A DNA stretch of 64,000 nucleotides from Paracoccaceae bacterium. Lineage in GTDB: Bacteria; Pseudomonadota; Alphaproteobacteria; Rhodobacterales; Rhodobacteraceae. Numbering within the stretch: the first letter of the stretch is position 1; the number at the start of each line of letters is the position of its first letter. The notes under the pieces were generated by a model. That model worked only from the letters and a program-made list of their open reading frames with translations. It did no database searches and was not told where the DNA came from. Where the stretch lies: NCBI GenBank assembly GCA_022822495.1, contig JAJEBQ010000032.1:41248-105247 (forward strand), given 5' to 3'. This document shows positions 34,868-44,940 of this stretch, in pieces. The position numbers were made by a program, and so were the translations under genes.

Positions 34868-36532
34868 TTAGTGTTCATCTTCCGAATGTACCAAATCCAG
34901 TATATTCTCAGGAGTCATTTTTTTTCTTATCTCTACCAGTTTTTCAAAATCAATTTTTATTTCCTTGGCACTTACATTATCCATCAGCAGGTTTTCAACC
35001 TTGGCGGAAACAATCCTGTTTTGAGCGTTAATAACATAATAATCGGGAATGTTTTCAAACCTCAATATATCTTGATTAGGTATTTTCTGATTTTGATAGA
35101 TATTGTTGATATAGCCCGCCCAATCTTCAACGATTTCTTCCCGGCTGGCCTTAATATCCTCGTTTTTGGCAACATGTTTGAGTAATACTGTGTATCGTAA
35201 TTTTTTAACAGCAATATCGTTGATTTCAGAGACCTCCTCAGGATCAATCTTATCCCAATCCAGATCTTTTTTCTCTGATTCATGATCTTCAGTCAATTTT
35301 TCCTCGGAAGAGTTTTCACCCTGGACCTCTTCATGTTTACCTTCGGTTGAACGACCCTCCTGATCGACACCTTGGTTTTCATCCCGCTTACCTTCAACAA
35401 CCCCACCTTCACCAGATGCTGTATCGGTTTTTTGTTCTTCTTTTGAACTCAAATCGTTGTCACTTGTTGTTTGGCTGTCTTCCTGTGAATCCTTGGCCTT
35501 TCCGTCGTCTTTATTCCTAGCTCTGGCGTCTTCCCGTTCGTACCAGATATTTTCCATGGTTTCATTCAGTATCCTGTCGGGAACATCAAAATTCAGTTCT
35601 TTCCCTATCGTAAGGATAAACTGTTCTTTGAAAATACCGGTCGATATATTTTCAAATTGTGCCAACTTCCTTTCCAAAAGAGTTGCGTCCAATTCCTCAA
35701 TTGAATTGAAGCCATATTTCTTAGCCATTTCGATTGTGGGTTCATCCAGTATTTTGTTTTTATACACCTCGACTGCTTTGAAATGAAACACACAGCTCTC
35801 ACCGGAATGTTCATATTGAGCGTCGAAATCCGGCAACTTCGTATCTACGGCAAATTCTTCCCCAGCTTCTAGTCCTATGGAATTAAATTCTGTGCCAAAA
35901 AGGCTAGAATCTTCACTCACAATTACATCTCGTCCCCTATCAATAAATCCATCTGCTGAGGTATCGGGGGCCTCAATTCTAAGATCGAATTTGATTGAGT
36001 CACCAATTTCAGATTTATAACCACTTTCCTGTAAAACCTGTTCCGGGTTAGCTTTTAAAAAATCTTCTCTTATTTGTTCCAATAGTTGAGCGCGATCCAG
36101 GGGCACATATTTGACCAATTCATATTGGGAATAATCAATTTCGGGAATGGCAGGGCAAACCTCGTAGGTCATTTTTACTTTAGCAGCCAAACCAGATTCT
36201 GCGGAATAATCGGAATCTATGTTTGGTGTACCTATAACTATTTTATCAGAATCTTTGATGTGCATGTCAATTTGTTTGGCTACCATCCGCTCTAAAAATG
36301 AACGCCGTTCTTCTTCTGGAAGACGCCTAACAAACAAACTTAAGGGTACTTTTCCTTTTCGAAACCCGGGCATGGAAATCTCTTCTTTATACTGAGCAAT
36401 TTCCGCAATGAGTTCTTTATTGAGCAATGACTCAGTAATACCAAACTCGAATATTCTACTGAATCCAGCTTCGGAAAAATGAGTTTGGGGTTCTTCTTTA
36501 TCCACAGCGAATTTGATTTGACCGTCTGTCAT
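34868..36532 (-). CDS. tig: Trigger factor, with acidic low-complexity insert
   Basis: Ribosome-associated chaperone. The ribosome-docking signature is GFRKGKVPLSLF (F-R-x-G-x-x-P) near residues 57-68. The FKBP-like region spans about 150-250 (GDSIKFDLRIEAPDT, HFKAVEVYKNKI). The C-terminal arms follow. It is 554 residues long, over 100 more than usual. The excess is a Glu/Asp/Lys/Ser-rich segment at about residues 335-440 (DDGKAKDSQEDSQTTSDND, EHESEKKDLDWDKIDPEEV), placed within the C-terminal substrate-binding arms. Such acidic low-complexity inserts could modulate client binding. The gene begins the tig-clpP-clpX operon and follows tRNA-Leu. Confidence 0.95.
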   Translation of the reverse strand: MTDGQIKFAVDKEEPQTHFSEAGFSRIFEFGITESLLNKELIAEIAQYKEEISMPGFRKGKVPLSLFVRRLPEEERRSFLERMVAKQIDMHIKDSDKIVIGTPNIDSDYSAESGLAAKVKMTYEVCPAIPEIDYSQYELVKYVPLDRAQLLEQIREDFLKANPEQVLQESGYKSEIGDSIKFDLRIEAPDTSADGFIDRGRDVIVSEDSSLFGTEFNSIGLEAGEEFAVDTKLPDFDAQYEHSGESCVFHFKAVEVYKNKILDEPTIEMAKKYGFNSIEELDATLLERKLAQFENISTGIFKEQFILTIGKELNFDVPDRILNETMENIWYEREDARARNKDDGKAKDSQEDSQTTSDNDLSSKEEQKTDTASGEGGVVEGKRDENQGVDQEGRSTEGKHEEVQGENSSEEKLTEDHESEKKDLDWDKIDPEEVSEINDIAVKKLRYTVLLKHVAKNEDIKASREEIVEDWAGYINNIYQNQKIPNQDILRFENIPDYYVINAQNRIVSAKVENLLMDNVSAKEIKIDFEKLVEIRKKMTPENILDLVHSEDEH

Positions 36533-36551
36533 GATTTACTTTCTTATTCCT

Positions 36552-36636
36552 TGGTGCGGGTGGAGGGATTTGAACCCCCACGCATTTAAGCGCCAGATCC
36601 TAAATCTGGTGCGTCTACCAATTCCGCCACACCCGC
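36552..36636 (-). tRNA. tRNA-Leu (anticodon TAG)
   Basis: On the minus strand the 85-nt sequence begins GCGGGTGTGGCGGAATTGG and ends GTTCAAATCCCTCCACCCGC plus an encoded CCA. The acceptor stem pairs GCGGGTG with CACCCGC. The anticodon stem-loop CAGATTTAGGATCTG gives anticodon TAG, reading CUA codons. The long variable arm (GGCGCTTAAATGCGT) is typical of tRNA-Leu. It lies 20 bp upstream of tig on the same strand. Confidence 0.97.
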
Positions 36637-36890
36637 AATATACCTGCTTAGAACACCATCAAATGAACAATTTAAATTTGGACTGCAAAACTATCGTAAA
36701 TATTTACCTTGACACCCAAGGTCCAAGGATGTTCAAGAAATGTTCCAATTAGGTATTCCATGTGCTTTATTCAATTACCAGGAATTAAATCATCACCATT
36801 TCCAACTTCCTTCCTATGAGACCGAAAGACTGGGCTAAAGAATCTATCTGCCAATAAATTGCAAATCCCAGATGTGAACACAGGAGTAGA
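36637..36890. other. Intergenic, nothing recognised
   Basis: Between tRNA-Leu and the lysR remnant; AT-rich with no gene, terminator or repeat that I can support. Confidence 0.4.
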
Positions 36891-37472
36891 CTATTTCCGC
36901 CATAATTCATTCTGTTCATGATGATGAATGATCGCACTCAAACTCTTGAATTCCGTCGTGATAAAGTTCATCAATCGTTTGGCTGCTGGTTCAAGCCGTT
37001 TGTTTTCCATGGTCAGTATTCCCAAGTGACGGTCAGGGTCGCCAATTCTTACACTCAGGGCAGTTAGTCTGTTTTGTGGCCTCATTCGAAAGACAACTGA
37101 ATAGGGAAGAACGTTCAGAGAGTCTGATTCGGAGAGTATGTTCATAACTGCACCTAAACTTCCACCCGTGAAACTTATCTTGAAATGTTTGACACCTATG
37201 CTTTCCAACCCAGGTCTTAAATCATGATACAATGGGCTATCTTTTGGCGGTGCTATCCATGAATAAGATGCCATATCATTTAATTTTACAACCGATTTTT
37301 TGGCTAGATCATGCCCAACCCGGCAGGCAATGACATTCCGCCCTCTGAGTATTTGATCAAAGATCATATCTTCAGGTACTTCTGAAACACGTATTGGCAC
37401 AATTCCCAAATCCAGAGTTCCTCAGCGGAGGTCTGGATCTATATCCCGAGGATACCAACAGATGAATTACCC
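36891..37472 (-). pseudogene. LysR-type regulator remnant, effector-binding domain
   Basis: The last 170 residues of a LysR substrate-binding domain are open: GTLDLGIVPIRVSEVPEDM, then GHDLAKKSVVKLNDM, then TGGSLGAVMNILSESD and LNVLPYSVVFRM. Immediately upstream in the same frame is a TGA stop (37422-37424), before that DIDPDLR, and another stop a few codons earlier (about 37467-37469). No helix-turn-helix N-terminus is present in the 170 bp before nnr. The gene has therefore lost its DNA-binding half and cannot act as a regulator. A TTG at 37409 could start a truncated protein, but there is no good ribosome site. Confidence 0.75.
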
Positions 37473-37576
37473 ACTAAAAAGGACGAAGCGCCTTAATTGT
37501 ATAGAGGTGCCCCTGATATTTAAGTACACCTGCATCATTATGGTTTAAAACCATGAGCTTCTACTCGACCAAGATC

Positions 37577-39124
37577 TCATTTTAGATGGTTTTGCAAAAC
37601 TCTGGGTATCATGTTCGGAATATCGTCGGCAATCAAACCGGGACCATATAAATTGGAAGTTTGGAGGTGAATGTACGCTGCGAGGACTGCACTTTTTATA
37701 GGGGTAATGCTTCTTGCCATTAAACCTGTTATCATACCAGCTAGCACGTCTCCTGATCCTGCTGTTGCCAACCAAGAGGAATTTTTAAAATCAGATCCAT
37801 TCACCAGATAGGTTTGCCCCCCAGGTGAAGCGATAATAGTTTGTTGACCCTTTAATAAAACATTTGCACCACACAAGATACTTGCTTGTTGTACGGCCTT
37901 TATTTTGGTGAAATTCTCCTTCCGAATTTTTCGAGCCAAATCAGGAAACAATCTGGCGAACTCACCAAAATGAGGTGTTAAAACCACTTTATCATGGAGT
38001 TGTTCAAAAAGGGAATTGGGATCATCTTGAAACGCAGAAATCGCATCGGCATCAAGGACAACATGTCTTTTTGCTTCCAATGCTGTCTTTATTAGATCTC
38101 TGGTATTTTCCTCAATCCCTAAACCAGGTCCCAGACACAAGGCATTAATCCGTTCATCAGAAAGTACATCACAAAGATTCTCCTTGTTGTAAATCTTGGC
38201 CTTCATCAGGGCCTTAACTTCACTGGTATGATTATAAAATGTATCTTTATGCAAACCCAAGGTAACCAAACCTGAGCCGACCCTGAGCGCAGCTATTCCA
38301 GCCAACTCTGCTGCTCCCATTTTGCTGCGAGACCCCGAGAGCACGAGTGAATGGCCATATCCATATTTGTGTTCCGAACCTTTCTTATCCAAAAGGGCAA
38401 AAAATCCAGGGGATGTTGTATCAATCAATTTAACAAGTGCTGGGTAGGATGTTAGATACTTTTCCAAACCATCATCCAAACCAATCGGAATGACCTTAAT
38501 TGTTCCAGACCTTTTCATTCCTTCCTGTAAATAATGCCCCCACTTAGCCATTTGAAAAGTCAGGGTTAAGGACGCTTCAAAATTGGGTAATTCACCTGAA
38601 GCCAGAAAAGCACCTGAACTTGAATCCATTCCTGAAAGGATATCTATCGCAATGATCGGAATATTAGCCGGTATTTTATCAATTATTTGTGAACATTCAT
38701 CATCAAGCTGTCTGGTCAAACCAATTCCAAACAGGGCATCAACAACAACATCACCTTCTTTGAAATCCTGTTCGGTCAGGTTTTTCAATGGCCTTATATC
38801 GCCAAGTGGTTGCCATAGTTTACGCATTAATGACGAAGATGGTGACCTGCTTTCAGTTTTTTTTAATTCCCAACAGGATACCTTTTCTCCCCTATCAAAA
38901 AGTGTTTTTGCGATAACAAATCCATCACCACCATTGTTCCCGGGACCACAAAATACATGATAACGGACCGAACCTGATTCTTTGACCTCCCTCCCCCAGT
39001 TCAAAATTGATTCGGCAGCCTTCTTCCCTGCCCTTTCCATTAGGGCCGTTTCAATGCTATCATCCTTCATGATGTGCAAACGTTCAATGGTCTGAATTTC
39101 CTCGGTGGAACAAATTGTACGCAT
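37577..39124 (-). CDS. nnr: Bifunctional NAD(P)H-hydrate repair enzyme (epimerase and ADP/ATP-dependent dehydratase)
   Basis: Repairs hydrated NADH and NADPH. The N-terminal NnrE half (residues 1-215) has GPGNNGGDGFVIAKTLFD and VVDALFGIGLTR. The C-terminal NnrD half (residues 225-515) has LVLSGSRSKMGAAELAG, LCLGPGLGIEENT, VVLDADAIS, LTPHFGEFARLFP and TAGSGDVLAGMITG. The fused, 515-residue form is the normal bacterial arrangement. It precedes the divergent glnB gene, an order common in alphaproteobacteria. Confidence 0.95.
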   Translation of the reverse strand: MRTICSTEEIQTIERLHIMKDDSIETALMERAGKKAAESILNWGREVKESGSVRYHVFCGPGNNGGDGFVIAKTLFDRGEKVSCWELKKTESRSPSSSLMRKLWQPLGDIRPLKNLTEQDFKEGDVVVDALFGIGLTRQLDDECSQIIDKIPANIPIIAIDILSGMDSSSGAFLASGELPNFEASLTLTFQMAKWGHYLQEGMKRSGTIKVIPIGLDDGLEKYLTSYPALVKLIDTTSPGFFALLDKKGSEHKYGYGHSLVLSGSRSKMGAAELAGIAALRVGSGLVTLGLHKDTFYNHTSEVKALMKAKIYNKENLCDVLSDERINALCLGPGLGIEENTRDLIKTALEAKRHVVLDADAISAFQDDPNSLFEQLHDKVVLTPHFGEFARLFPDLARKIRKENFTKIKAVQQASILCGANVLLKGQQTIIASPGGQTYLVNGSDFKNSSWLATAGSGDVLAGMITGLMARSITPIKSAVLAAYIHLQTSNLYGPGLIADDIPNMIPRVLQNHLK

Positions 39125-39802
<678 letters not shown>

Positions 39803-39838
39803 CATTAATATTTGGAAATAATATGAAAGGAGATGCCT

Positions 39839-41248
39839 GTGAGTTCCAATGAAGAGATATTGAAAATGATCAGTGATGAAGAGGTTGAGTTTGTTGATCT
39901 TCGTTTTACCGACCCAAGAGGTAAACTTCAGCACGTAACCATAGTTTCTGATCAGGTTGATGAAGAATTCCTTGAAGAAGGAATGATGTTCGACGGTTCC
40001 TCGATTGCAGGTTGGAAATCCATTGAAGCCTCAGACATGAAACTCATGCCTGACCTTAATTCAGATTATATTGATCCCTTTTACTCTGAAAGAACATTGT
40101 GTCTCCATTGTTCTGTGGTCGAACCTGATACCGGTGAACCCTACGAGCGTGACCCAAGAAGTACGGCCGAAAAGGCTGAGGCATTTCTGAAAAACTCAAA
40201 AGTGGGAGATGTCGCTTATTTTGGTCCTGAAGCCGAATTCTTTCTGTTTGACGATGTCCGTTTCAGCAATGAAATGCATAAGGTGTCCTTTGAAGTTGAT
40301 GCCGTGGATGCGCCCTGGAACAGTGATACCAAATACCCGACTGGCAATACCGGTTTTAGACCCGGTATCAAAGGCGGATACTTCCCGGTGAATCCAACTG
40401 ATTCTTCGCAGGATATTCGTTCGGAAATGCTGTCGACGATGAAAAATATCGGTATGCGAGTGGACAAACATCACCATGAGGTTGCGGCCAGTCAACACGA
40501 GTTGGGGCTTATTTTTTCGTCTTTGACGGATCAGGGTGATCAGCTTCAGAAGTACAAGTATGTTGTTCAGAATGTAGCGAACTTCTACGGTCGTTCAGCA
40601 ACCTTCATGCCAAAGCCGATTGCGGGTGATAATGGTACTGGAATGCATGTCAATATCTCCCTTTGGAAAGATAGTGCACCATTATTTTCGGGTGATCGTT
40701 ATGCCGACCTCAGTGATGAGGGATTATGGTTTATTGGTGGATTGTTAAAGCATGCCAAATCTCTGAATGCCTTTACCAACCCTACGACCAATTCCTACAA
40801 GAGATTAATTCCAGGATTTGAAGCACCAGTACTTCGAGCCTATTCAGCTCGCAACCGATCTGGTTGCATTCGTATTCCCTGGACCGAAAACCCCAAGGCC
40901 AAGAGAGTCGAGGCTCGATTCCCAGATCCAATGGCCAATCCATACTTGTGCTTTGCTGCACTCATGATGGCCGGGGTTGATGGTATCTTGAACAGAACCA
41001 ATCCAGGTGAAGCCATGGACAAAAATCTTTATGATCTTCCACCCGAAGAACTTAAGGGAATTCCTACAGTATGTTCATCCTTGCGTGAAGCATTGGACTC
41101 TTTGAATGAGGACATGGATTACCTTCTTGCTGGAGATGTCTTTACCAAGGATCAAATTGAGGGCTATAGTGAACTGAAATGGGAAGAGGTTTACAGTTTT
41201 GAACACACACCTCACCCCGTTGAATATCAGATGTACTATTCAGCCTAA
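39839..41248 (+). CDS. glnA: Glutamine synthetase, type I
   Basis: Makes glutamine from glutamate, ammonia and ATP, and is the main ammonium-assimilating enzyme. Motifs are FTDPRGKLQHVT, MFDGSSIAGWKSIEASD, the metal ligands in FGPEAEFFLFDD, the ATP-binding KPIAGDNGTGMHVNIS, and RNRSGCIRIPW. The adenylylation site near the C-terminus (MDKNLYDLPPEE, Tyr) is present, so GlnE/GlnB-type control is expected. I choose GTG 39839: the ribosome site AAAGGAG ends directly before ATG 39833, which is too close, and is 6 bp from the GTG. The protein is then about 469 residues. Confidence 0.97.
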   Translation: MSSNEEILKMISDEEVEFVDLRFTDPRGKLQHVTIVSDQVDEEFLEEGMMFDGSSIAGWKSIEASDMKLMPDLNSDYIDPFYSERTLCLHCSVVEPDTGEPYERDPRSTAEKAEAFLKNSKVGDVAYFGPEAEFFLFDDVRFSNEMHKVSFEVDAVDAPWNSDTKYPTGNTGFRPGIKGGYFPVNPTDSSQDIRSEMLSTMKNIGMRVDKHHHEVAASQHELGLIFSSLTDQGDQLQKYKYVVQNVANFYGRSATFMPKPIAGDNGTGMHVNISLWKDSAPLFSGDRYADLSDEGLWFIGGLLKHAKSLNAFTNPTTNSYKRLIPGFEAPVLRAYSARNRSGCIRIPWTENPKAKRVEARFPDPMANPYLCFAALMMAGVDGILNRTNPGEAMDKNLYDLPPEELKGIPTVCSSLREALDSLNEDMDYLLAGDVFTKDQIEGYSELKWEEVYSFEHTPHPVEYQMYYSA

Positions 41249-41259
41249 ACAGTCAGTGA

Positions 41260-41288
41260 AGTGGTGGGACTCCTCCCTTTCCACCACT
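41260..41288. terminator. Hairpin between convergent glnA and MATE genes
   Basis: AGTGGTGG (41260-41267) is perfectly inverted at CCACCACT (41281-41288) with a 13-bp loop. It lies 11 bp after the glnA stop and just before the 3' end of the opposite gene. It is followed by TCCGCCTTATTC, with no long T tract, so it is a moderate terminator candidate for both directions. Confidence 0.6.
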
Positions 41289-41294
41289 TCCGCC

Positions 41295-42692
41295 TTATTC
41301 CCTTGGTGTTTCGAATTCTTCACCCAATTTGTTCAATTTACCTCTGAACCTGAAATAAAACAGTATTGCTGCGAATCCCAATCCGACAATAAAACCATAG
41401 TATACCCCTTCTCCCTTGAAGCCCAAAGTGAATGCCAGCACATAGCTGGTGGGGATACCAACAATCCAATAGCTTATTGCAGCTATAACCATAGGTGTAA
41501 ACGTATCCTTTAAGCCCCTCAGAAAACCAAGAAAGACAGCTTGAAAGGCATCAAACAGCTGAAAAAACGCAGCTAAAAGGAGAATCTTGACTCCTATGGC
41601 CATAACTTCTCTTGTCTCCACCGTATCCTCCTTCAAGAATATGGCAATGAGTGGTTCAGGAAACAGAATAAAAATCAACACAACACCACAAGCAGCCAGA
41701 AGGTTTAACTCCAAAATAGAATCTGAAACTCTTTTGATTTCAGCCAAATCCCTTCTTCCCAAGGCAATACTAATTTGAGTCGTACCCGCATAGGATAGAC
41801 CATAATAAATCATGAAAACCGTGGCACATAATTCAATGACAATCCCATGTGCGGCTAGGGAAGCCGTGTTTATCCACCCCATCATGATAGCACTTCCAGA
41901 AAAGAATGAGACCTCAGCAATCATGGCTGCACAAATTGGCCATCCAAGTACCAATACTTCCTTAAAACTTGCCTTGTGAAAAGAAAAAAAGTTGGACAAC
42001 AATTTGTAGGGGAGAAAATCTCTTTTTGTAGCCAAATATGCAAGCATAATCACCAATGCCAAGGTATGTGACATGGTTGAAGCAATCGCTGCGCCCTTTA
42101 CTCCCAGTTCAGGGAACCCAAAATTACCAAAGATCAGGAGATAATTGGCAAATATGTTGAAAAGAGTACCCAGCGAGGTTGAGACCAATATTATGGCCGG
42201 TTTAACCAAAGCTAAAAAAAAGGCTTTGAAAACCATCAGGATAAGAGCAGGAAATAACCCCCACATGGCAAACTGAAGATAATCACCTCCCAGTTCTGAA
42301 ATCGCCGGTTCCTGACCCAATAACAAAAATATGGGGGCTGAAAACCACATGGGAAACAACATCACAAAGCAATAGAGAAAGGTTATCCAGCACCCCATTC
42401 GGATGTATCGACGTACCATCCAGGATTTTTGACTGCCTTCAGCATTGGAAGCAAGCGAAATCACTGCCAGAGAAAATCCTGAACCGATAATCATCACAAA
42501 GACAAAAATTGTTGCCCCGAGGACAACCGCTGCCAATGCCTCAACACTGTACCAACCGAGCATGATTGTGTCAGTCAAGTGTTTGACAGAATGAGCTATG
42601 TTGCTTCCAATGAGGGGTAGCGCCAGAACCAGAGTAGATTTATAAGCGTCACTTTTCTCCTTGGAAATAAAATATTCGAATAGCTTTTTCAT
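41295..42692 (-). CDS. MATE family efflux transporter (NorM-like)
   Basis: A sodium- or proton-coupled multidrug exporter with about 12 membrane helices over 465 residues. The start has LALPLIGSNIAHSVKHLTDTI, the usual MATE helix 1. In the second half, LGWPICAAMIAEVSFFSGS and YAGTTQISIALGRRDL are family motifs. Substrates are unknown. It stands alone and converges on glnA. Confidence 0.92.
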   Translation of the reverse strand: MKKLFEYFISKEKSDAYKSTLVLALPLIGSNIAHSVKHLTDTIMLGWYSVEALAAVVLGATIFVFVMIIGSGFSLAVISLASNAEGSQKSWMVRRYIRMGCWITFLYCFVMLFPMWFSAPIFLLLGQEPAISELGGDYLQFAMWGLFPALILMVFKAFFLALVKPAIILVSTSLGTLFNIFANYLLIFGNFGFPELGVKGAAIASTMSHTLALVIMLAYLATKRDFLPYKLLSNFFSFHKASFKEVLVLGWPICAAMIAEVSFFSGSAIMMGWINTASLAAHGIVIELCATVFMIYYGLSYAGTTQISIALGRRDLAEIKRVSDSILELNLLAACGVVLIFILFPEPLIAIFLKEDTVETREVMAIGVKILLLAAFFQLFDAFQAVFLGFLRGLKDTFTPMVIAAISYWIVGIPTSYVLAFTLGFKGEGVYYGFIVGLGFAAILFYFRFRGKLNKLGEEFETPRE

Positions 42693-42966
42693 AGATTTCG
42701 TTGCTTCCGGCTTTCATCAAAATGATGATTAAACCCGAAAAACTGGTTTAATAAAAGAGTTAACTTTTGATTGAAAATGTAGGGAAAATTACAATCTTCC
42801 CGGTTCTGTAACTAAGTGCTCTTCCGGTATATTCATAGATTTTTTATTCCCTGCGGGTTTCGTACTTAAGAACACCTAAATTTTACAAAAATTATACAAT
42901 ATGTTGCATCATCCGTACCATTTCCACTATATATAGAGATAACAAATCTGATTGATTGAGCAGAAA

Positions 42967-44934
42967 ATGGATTTATTTTCCCAATTTCAACCCGAAGACA
43001 CCTCATACAGTGCTGAGGATATTGAAGTTCTTGAGGGCCTAACTCCCGTTAGACGCCATCCTGGTATGTATATAGGTGGCACCGATGAGAAATCCTTGCA
43101 TCATTTGGCTGCAGAAATTATTGACAATGCAATGGATGAGGCCGTAGCAGGATTTGCCGATCGAATCGATATTGAGTTTCACGAAGATTTTAGTTTGACT
43201 GTTCGTGATAATGGCAGAGGCATACCCATTGATCCCCATCCGAAATTCCCGAAAAAATCCGCTTTGGAAGTTATTCTCACCACCCTTCACGCTGGTGGCA
43301 AGTTTTCGAACAAGGTTTATACCACCTCAGGTGGTCTCCATGGGGTTGGCATTTCTGTCGTAAATGCCCTGTCTGAATTTATGGATGTCGAAATAGCCCG
43401 TAATCAGGAACTCTATTCCCAGAGTTTTTCCAAGGGCAATCCATCCAATAAACTCACGCACTCGGGAAAAATCTACAATCGAAGAGGAACATCAGTTCGA
43501 TTTTTGCCAGACAAGGAAATCTTCGGGGAAAGAATAAAGTTAAAACCAGCCTTTATCTTCAAATTGGCCCGAGCCAAAGCCTTTCTCTTCTCCGGTGTCA
43601 AGATCACCTGGGTATGTAACGTCAATACACAAGATATACCCCCCAAAGCGGTTTTTCATTTTCCCGGGGGATTGTCTGACTTTTTATCTGAAACAACAAA
43701 TGACTCGGAAATGCTCTCGGAGGAGCATTTTGTCGGTCGGGTTGATTTTACTGAAAGATTTGGCAAGAAATATGTTGGGGCTGTCGAATGGGCCTTAAAC
43801 TGGGGACCCTACCTGGATGGTTATAGCCATTCCTTCTGTAATACCATACCGACTCCGCAAGGCGGCACCCATGAGTCAGGCTTTTGGGCCGCTATTCTGA
43901 AGGGTCTGAAAACTTATGGTGGGATTATTGGAAATAAACTCATTGAACAGGTTATCAAGGAGGATGTACAAACCAATGGATGTGCCTTGTTATCCTGCTT
44001 CATCCAAGACCCAAAATTTTCGGGTCAAACGAAGGAAAAACTGGTTACCTCTGGTGCTCAAAGGTTGGTTGAAACCTCAGTCAAGGATCATTTCGAAAAC
44101 TGGTTGGTGGCTAACCCCAAGGTATCCAATCAGTTGATTGAATTGGTTACGCTTCGAGCCGATGAAAGGATAAAACGTAAAAAGGCCAAGGTTGCCAGTC
44201 GTAAATCAGCTGTAAACAAGTTGAGGTTACCCGGAAAATTGGTTGATTGCTCCTGTACAGATCCTGAAAAATCAGAAATCTTTCTGGTTGAAGGCGATTC
44301 GGCAGGAGGATCGGCAAAAATGGCCAGAGACAGGAATACACAAGCCTTGTTACCCTTGCGAGGAAAAATTCTGAATGTACTCGGTGCCTCGTCATCCAAG
44401 ATCACAACCAATAATGAAATCAAGGATATCTGCCAGGCACTTGGCGTCGAAATGGGCAGCAGTTTCAAACTTGAAGACTTACGCTACGAAAAAATCATTA
44501 TCATGACCGATGCTGATGTTGATGGTGCACATATTGCCTCGCTGTTGATGACTTTCTTCTATACACAGATGAAACCTGTTGTCGAAAAAGGACACCTTTA
44601 TCTTGCCTGTCCACCATTATACCGACTTACCCAGGGGTCAGCCAAGGTTTACGCCCTGGATGAAGATACCAAAGAGGAATTAATGCAAAAAGGGTTGGGT
44701 GGTAAAGGGCAAGTCAGAGTATCCCGGTTTAAGGGTCTTGGAGAAATGAATGCCAAGGATTTGAAAAATACAACCATGAATCCCGACTCCCGTATCCTTC
44801 TCAAGGTTTCTGTGGCTCGTGATGAAGACAAAGATACGGATAACTTGATTTCTCGTTTGATGGGGCGGAAAGCTGAAGAAAGATTCATGTTTATTCAGGA
44901 AAAGGCTTCTTTTGCATCCAATCTAGATATCTAA
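42967..44934 (+). CDS. parE: DNA topoisomerase IV subunit B
   Basis: ATPase subunit of topoisomerase IV, which separates linked daughter chromosomes. The N-terminus MDLFSQFQPEDTSYSAEDI followed by LEGLTPVRRHPGMYIGGTD is the alphaproteobacterial ParE form. ATP-site motifs are EIIDNAMDEAVAGFADRI, DNGRGIPID and TSGGLHGVGISVVNAL. The TOPRIM part has EGDSAGGSAKMARD and MTDADVDGAHIASL. ATG 42967 is preferred to TTG 42952 on homology grounds. At about 655 residues it has normal ParE length. It converges on uup with only 6 bp between stops. Confidence 0.95.
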   Translation: MDLFSQFQPEDTSYSAEDIEVLEGLTPVRRHPGMYIGGTDEKSLHHLAAEIIDNAMDEAVAGFADRIDIEFHEDFSLTVRDNGRGIPIDPHPKFPKKSALEVILTTLHAGGKFSNKVYTTSGGLHGVGISVVNALSEFMDVEIARNQELYSQSFSKGNPSNKLTHSGKIYNRRGTSVRFLPDKEIFGERIKLKPAFIFKLARAKAFLFSGVKITWVCNVNTQDIPPKAVFHFPGGLSDFLSETTNDSEMLSEEHFVGRVDFTERFGKKYVGAVEWALNWGPYLDGYSHSFCNTIPTPQGGTHESGFWAAILKGLKTYGGIIGNKLIEQVIKEDVQTNGCALLSCFIQDPKFSGQTKEKLVTSGAQRLVETSVKDHFENWLVANPKVSNQLIELVTLRADERIKRKKAKVASRKSAVNKLRLPGKLVDCSCTDPEKSEIFLVEGDSAGGSAKMARDRNTQALLPLRGKILNVLGASSSKITTNNEIKDICQALGVEMGSSFKLEDLRYEKIIIMTDADVDGAHIASLLMTFFYTQMKPVVEKGHLYLACPPLYRLTQGSAKVYALDEDTKEELMQKGLGGKGQVRVSRFKGLGEMNAKDLKNTTMNPDSRILLKVSVARDEDKDTDNLISRLMGRKAEERFMFIQEKASFASNLDI

Positions 44935-44940
44935 AGAGTT

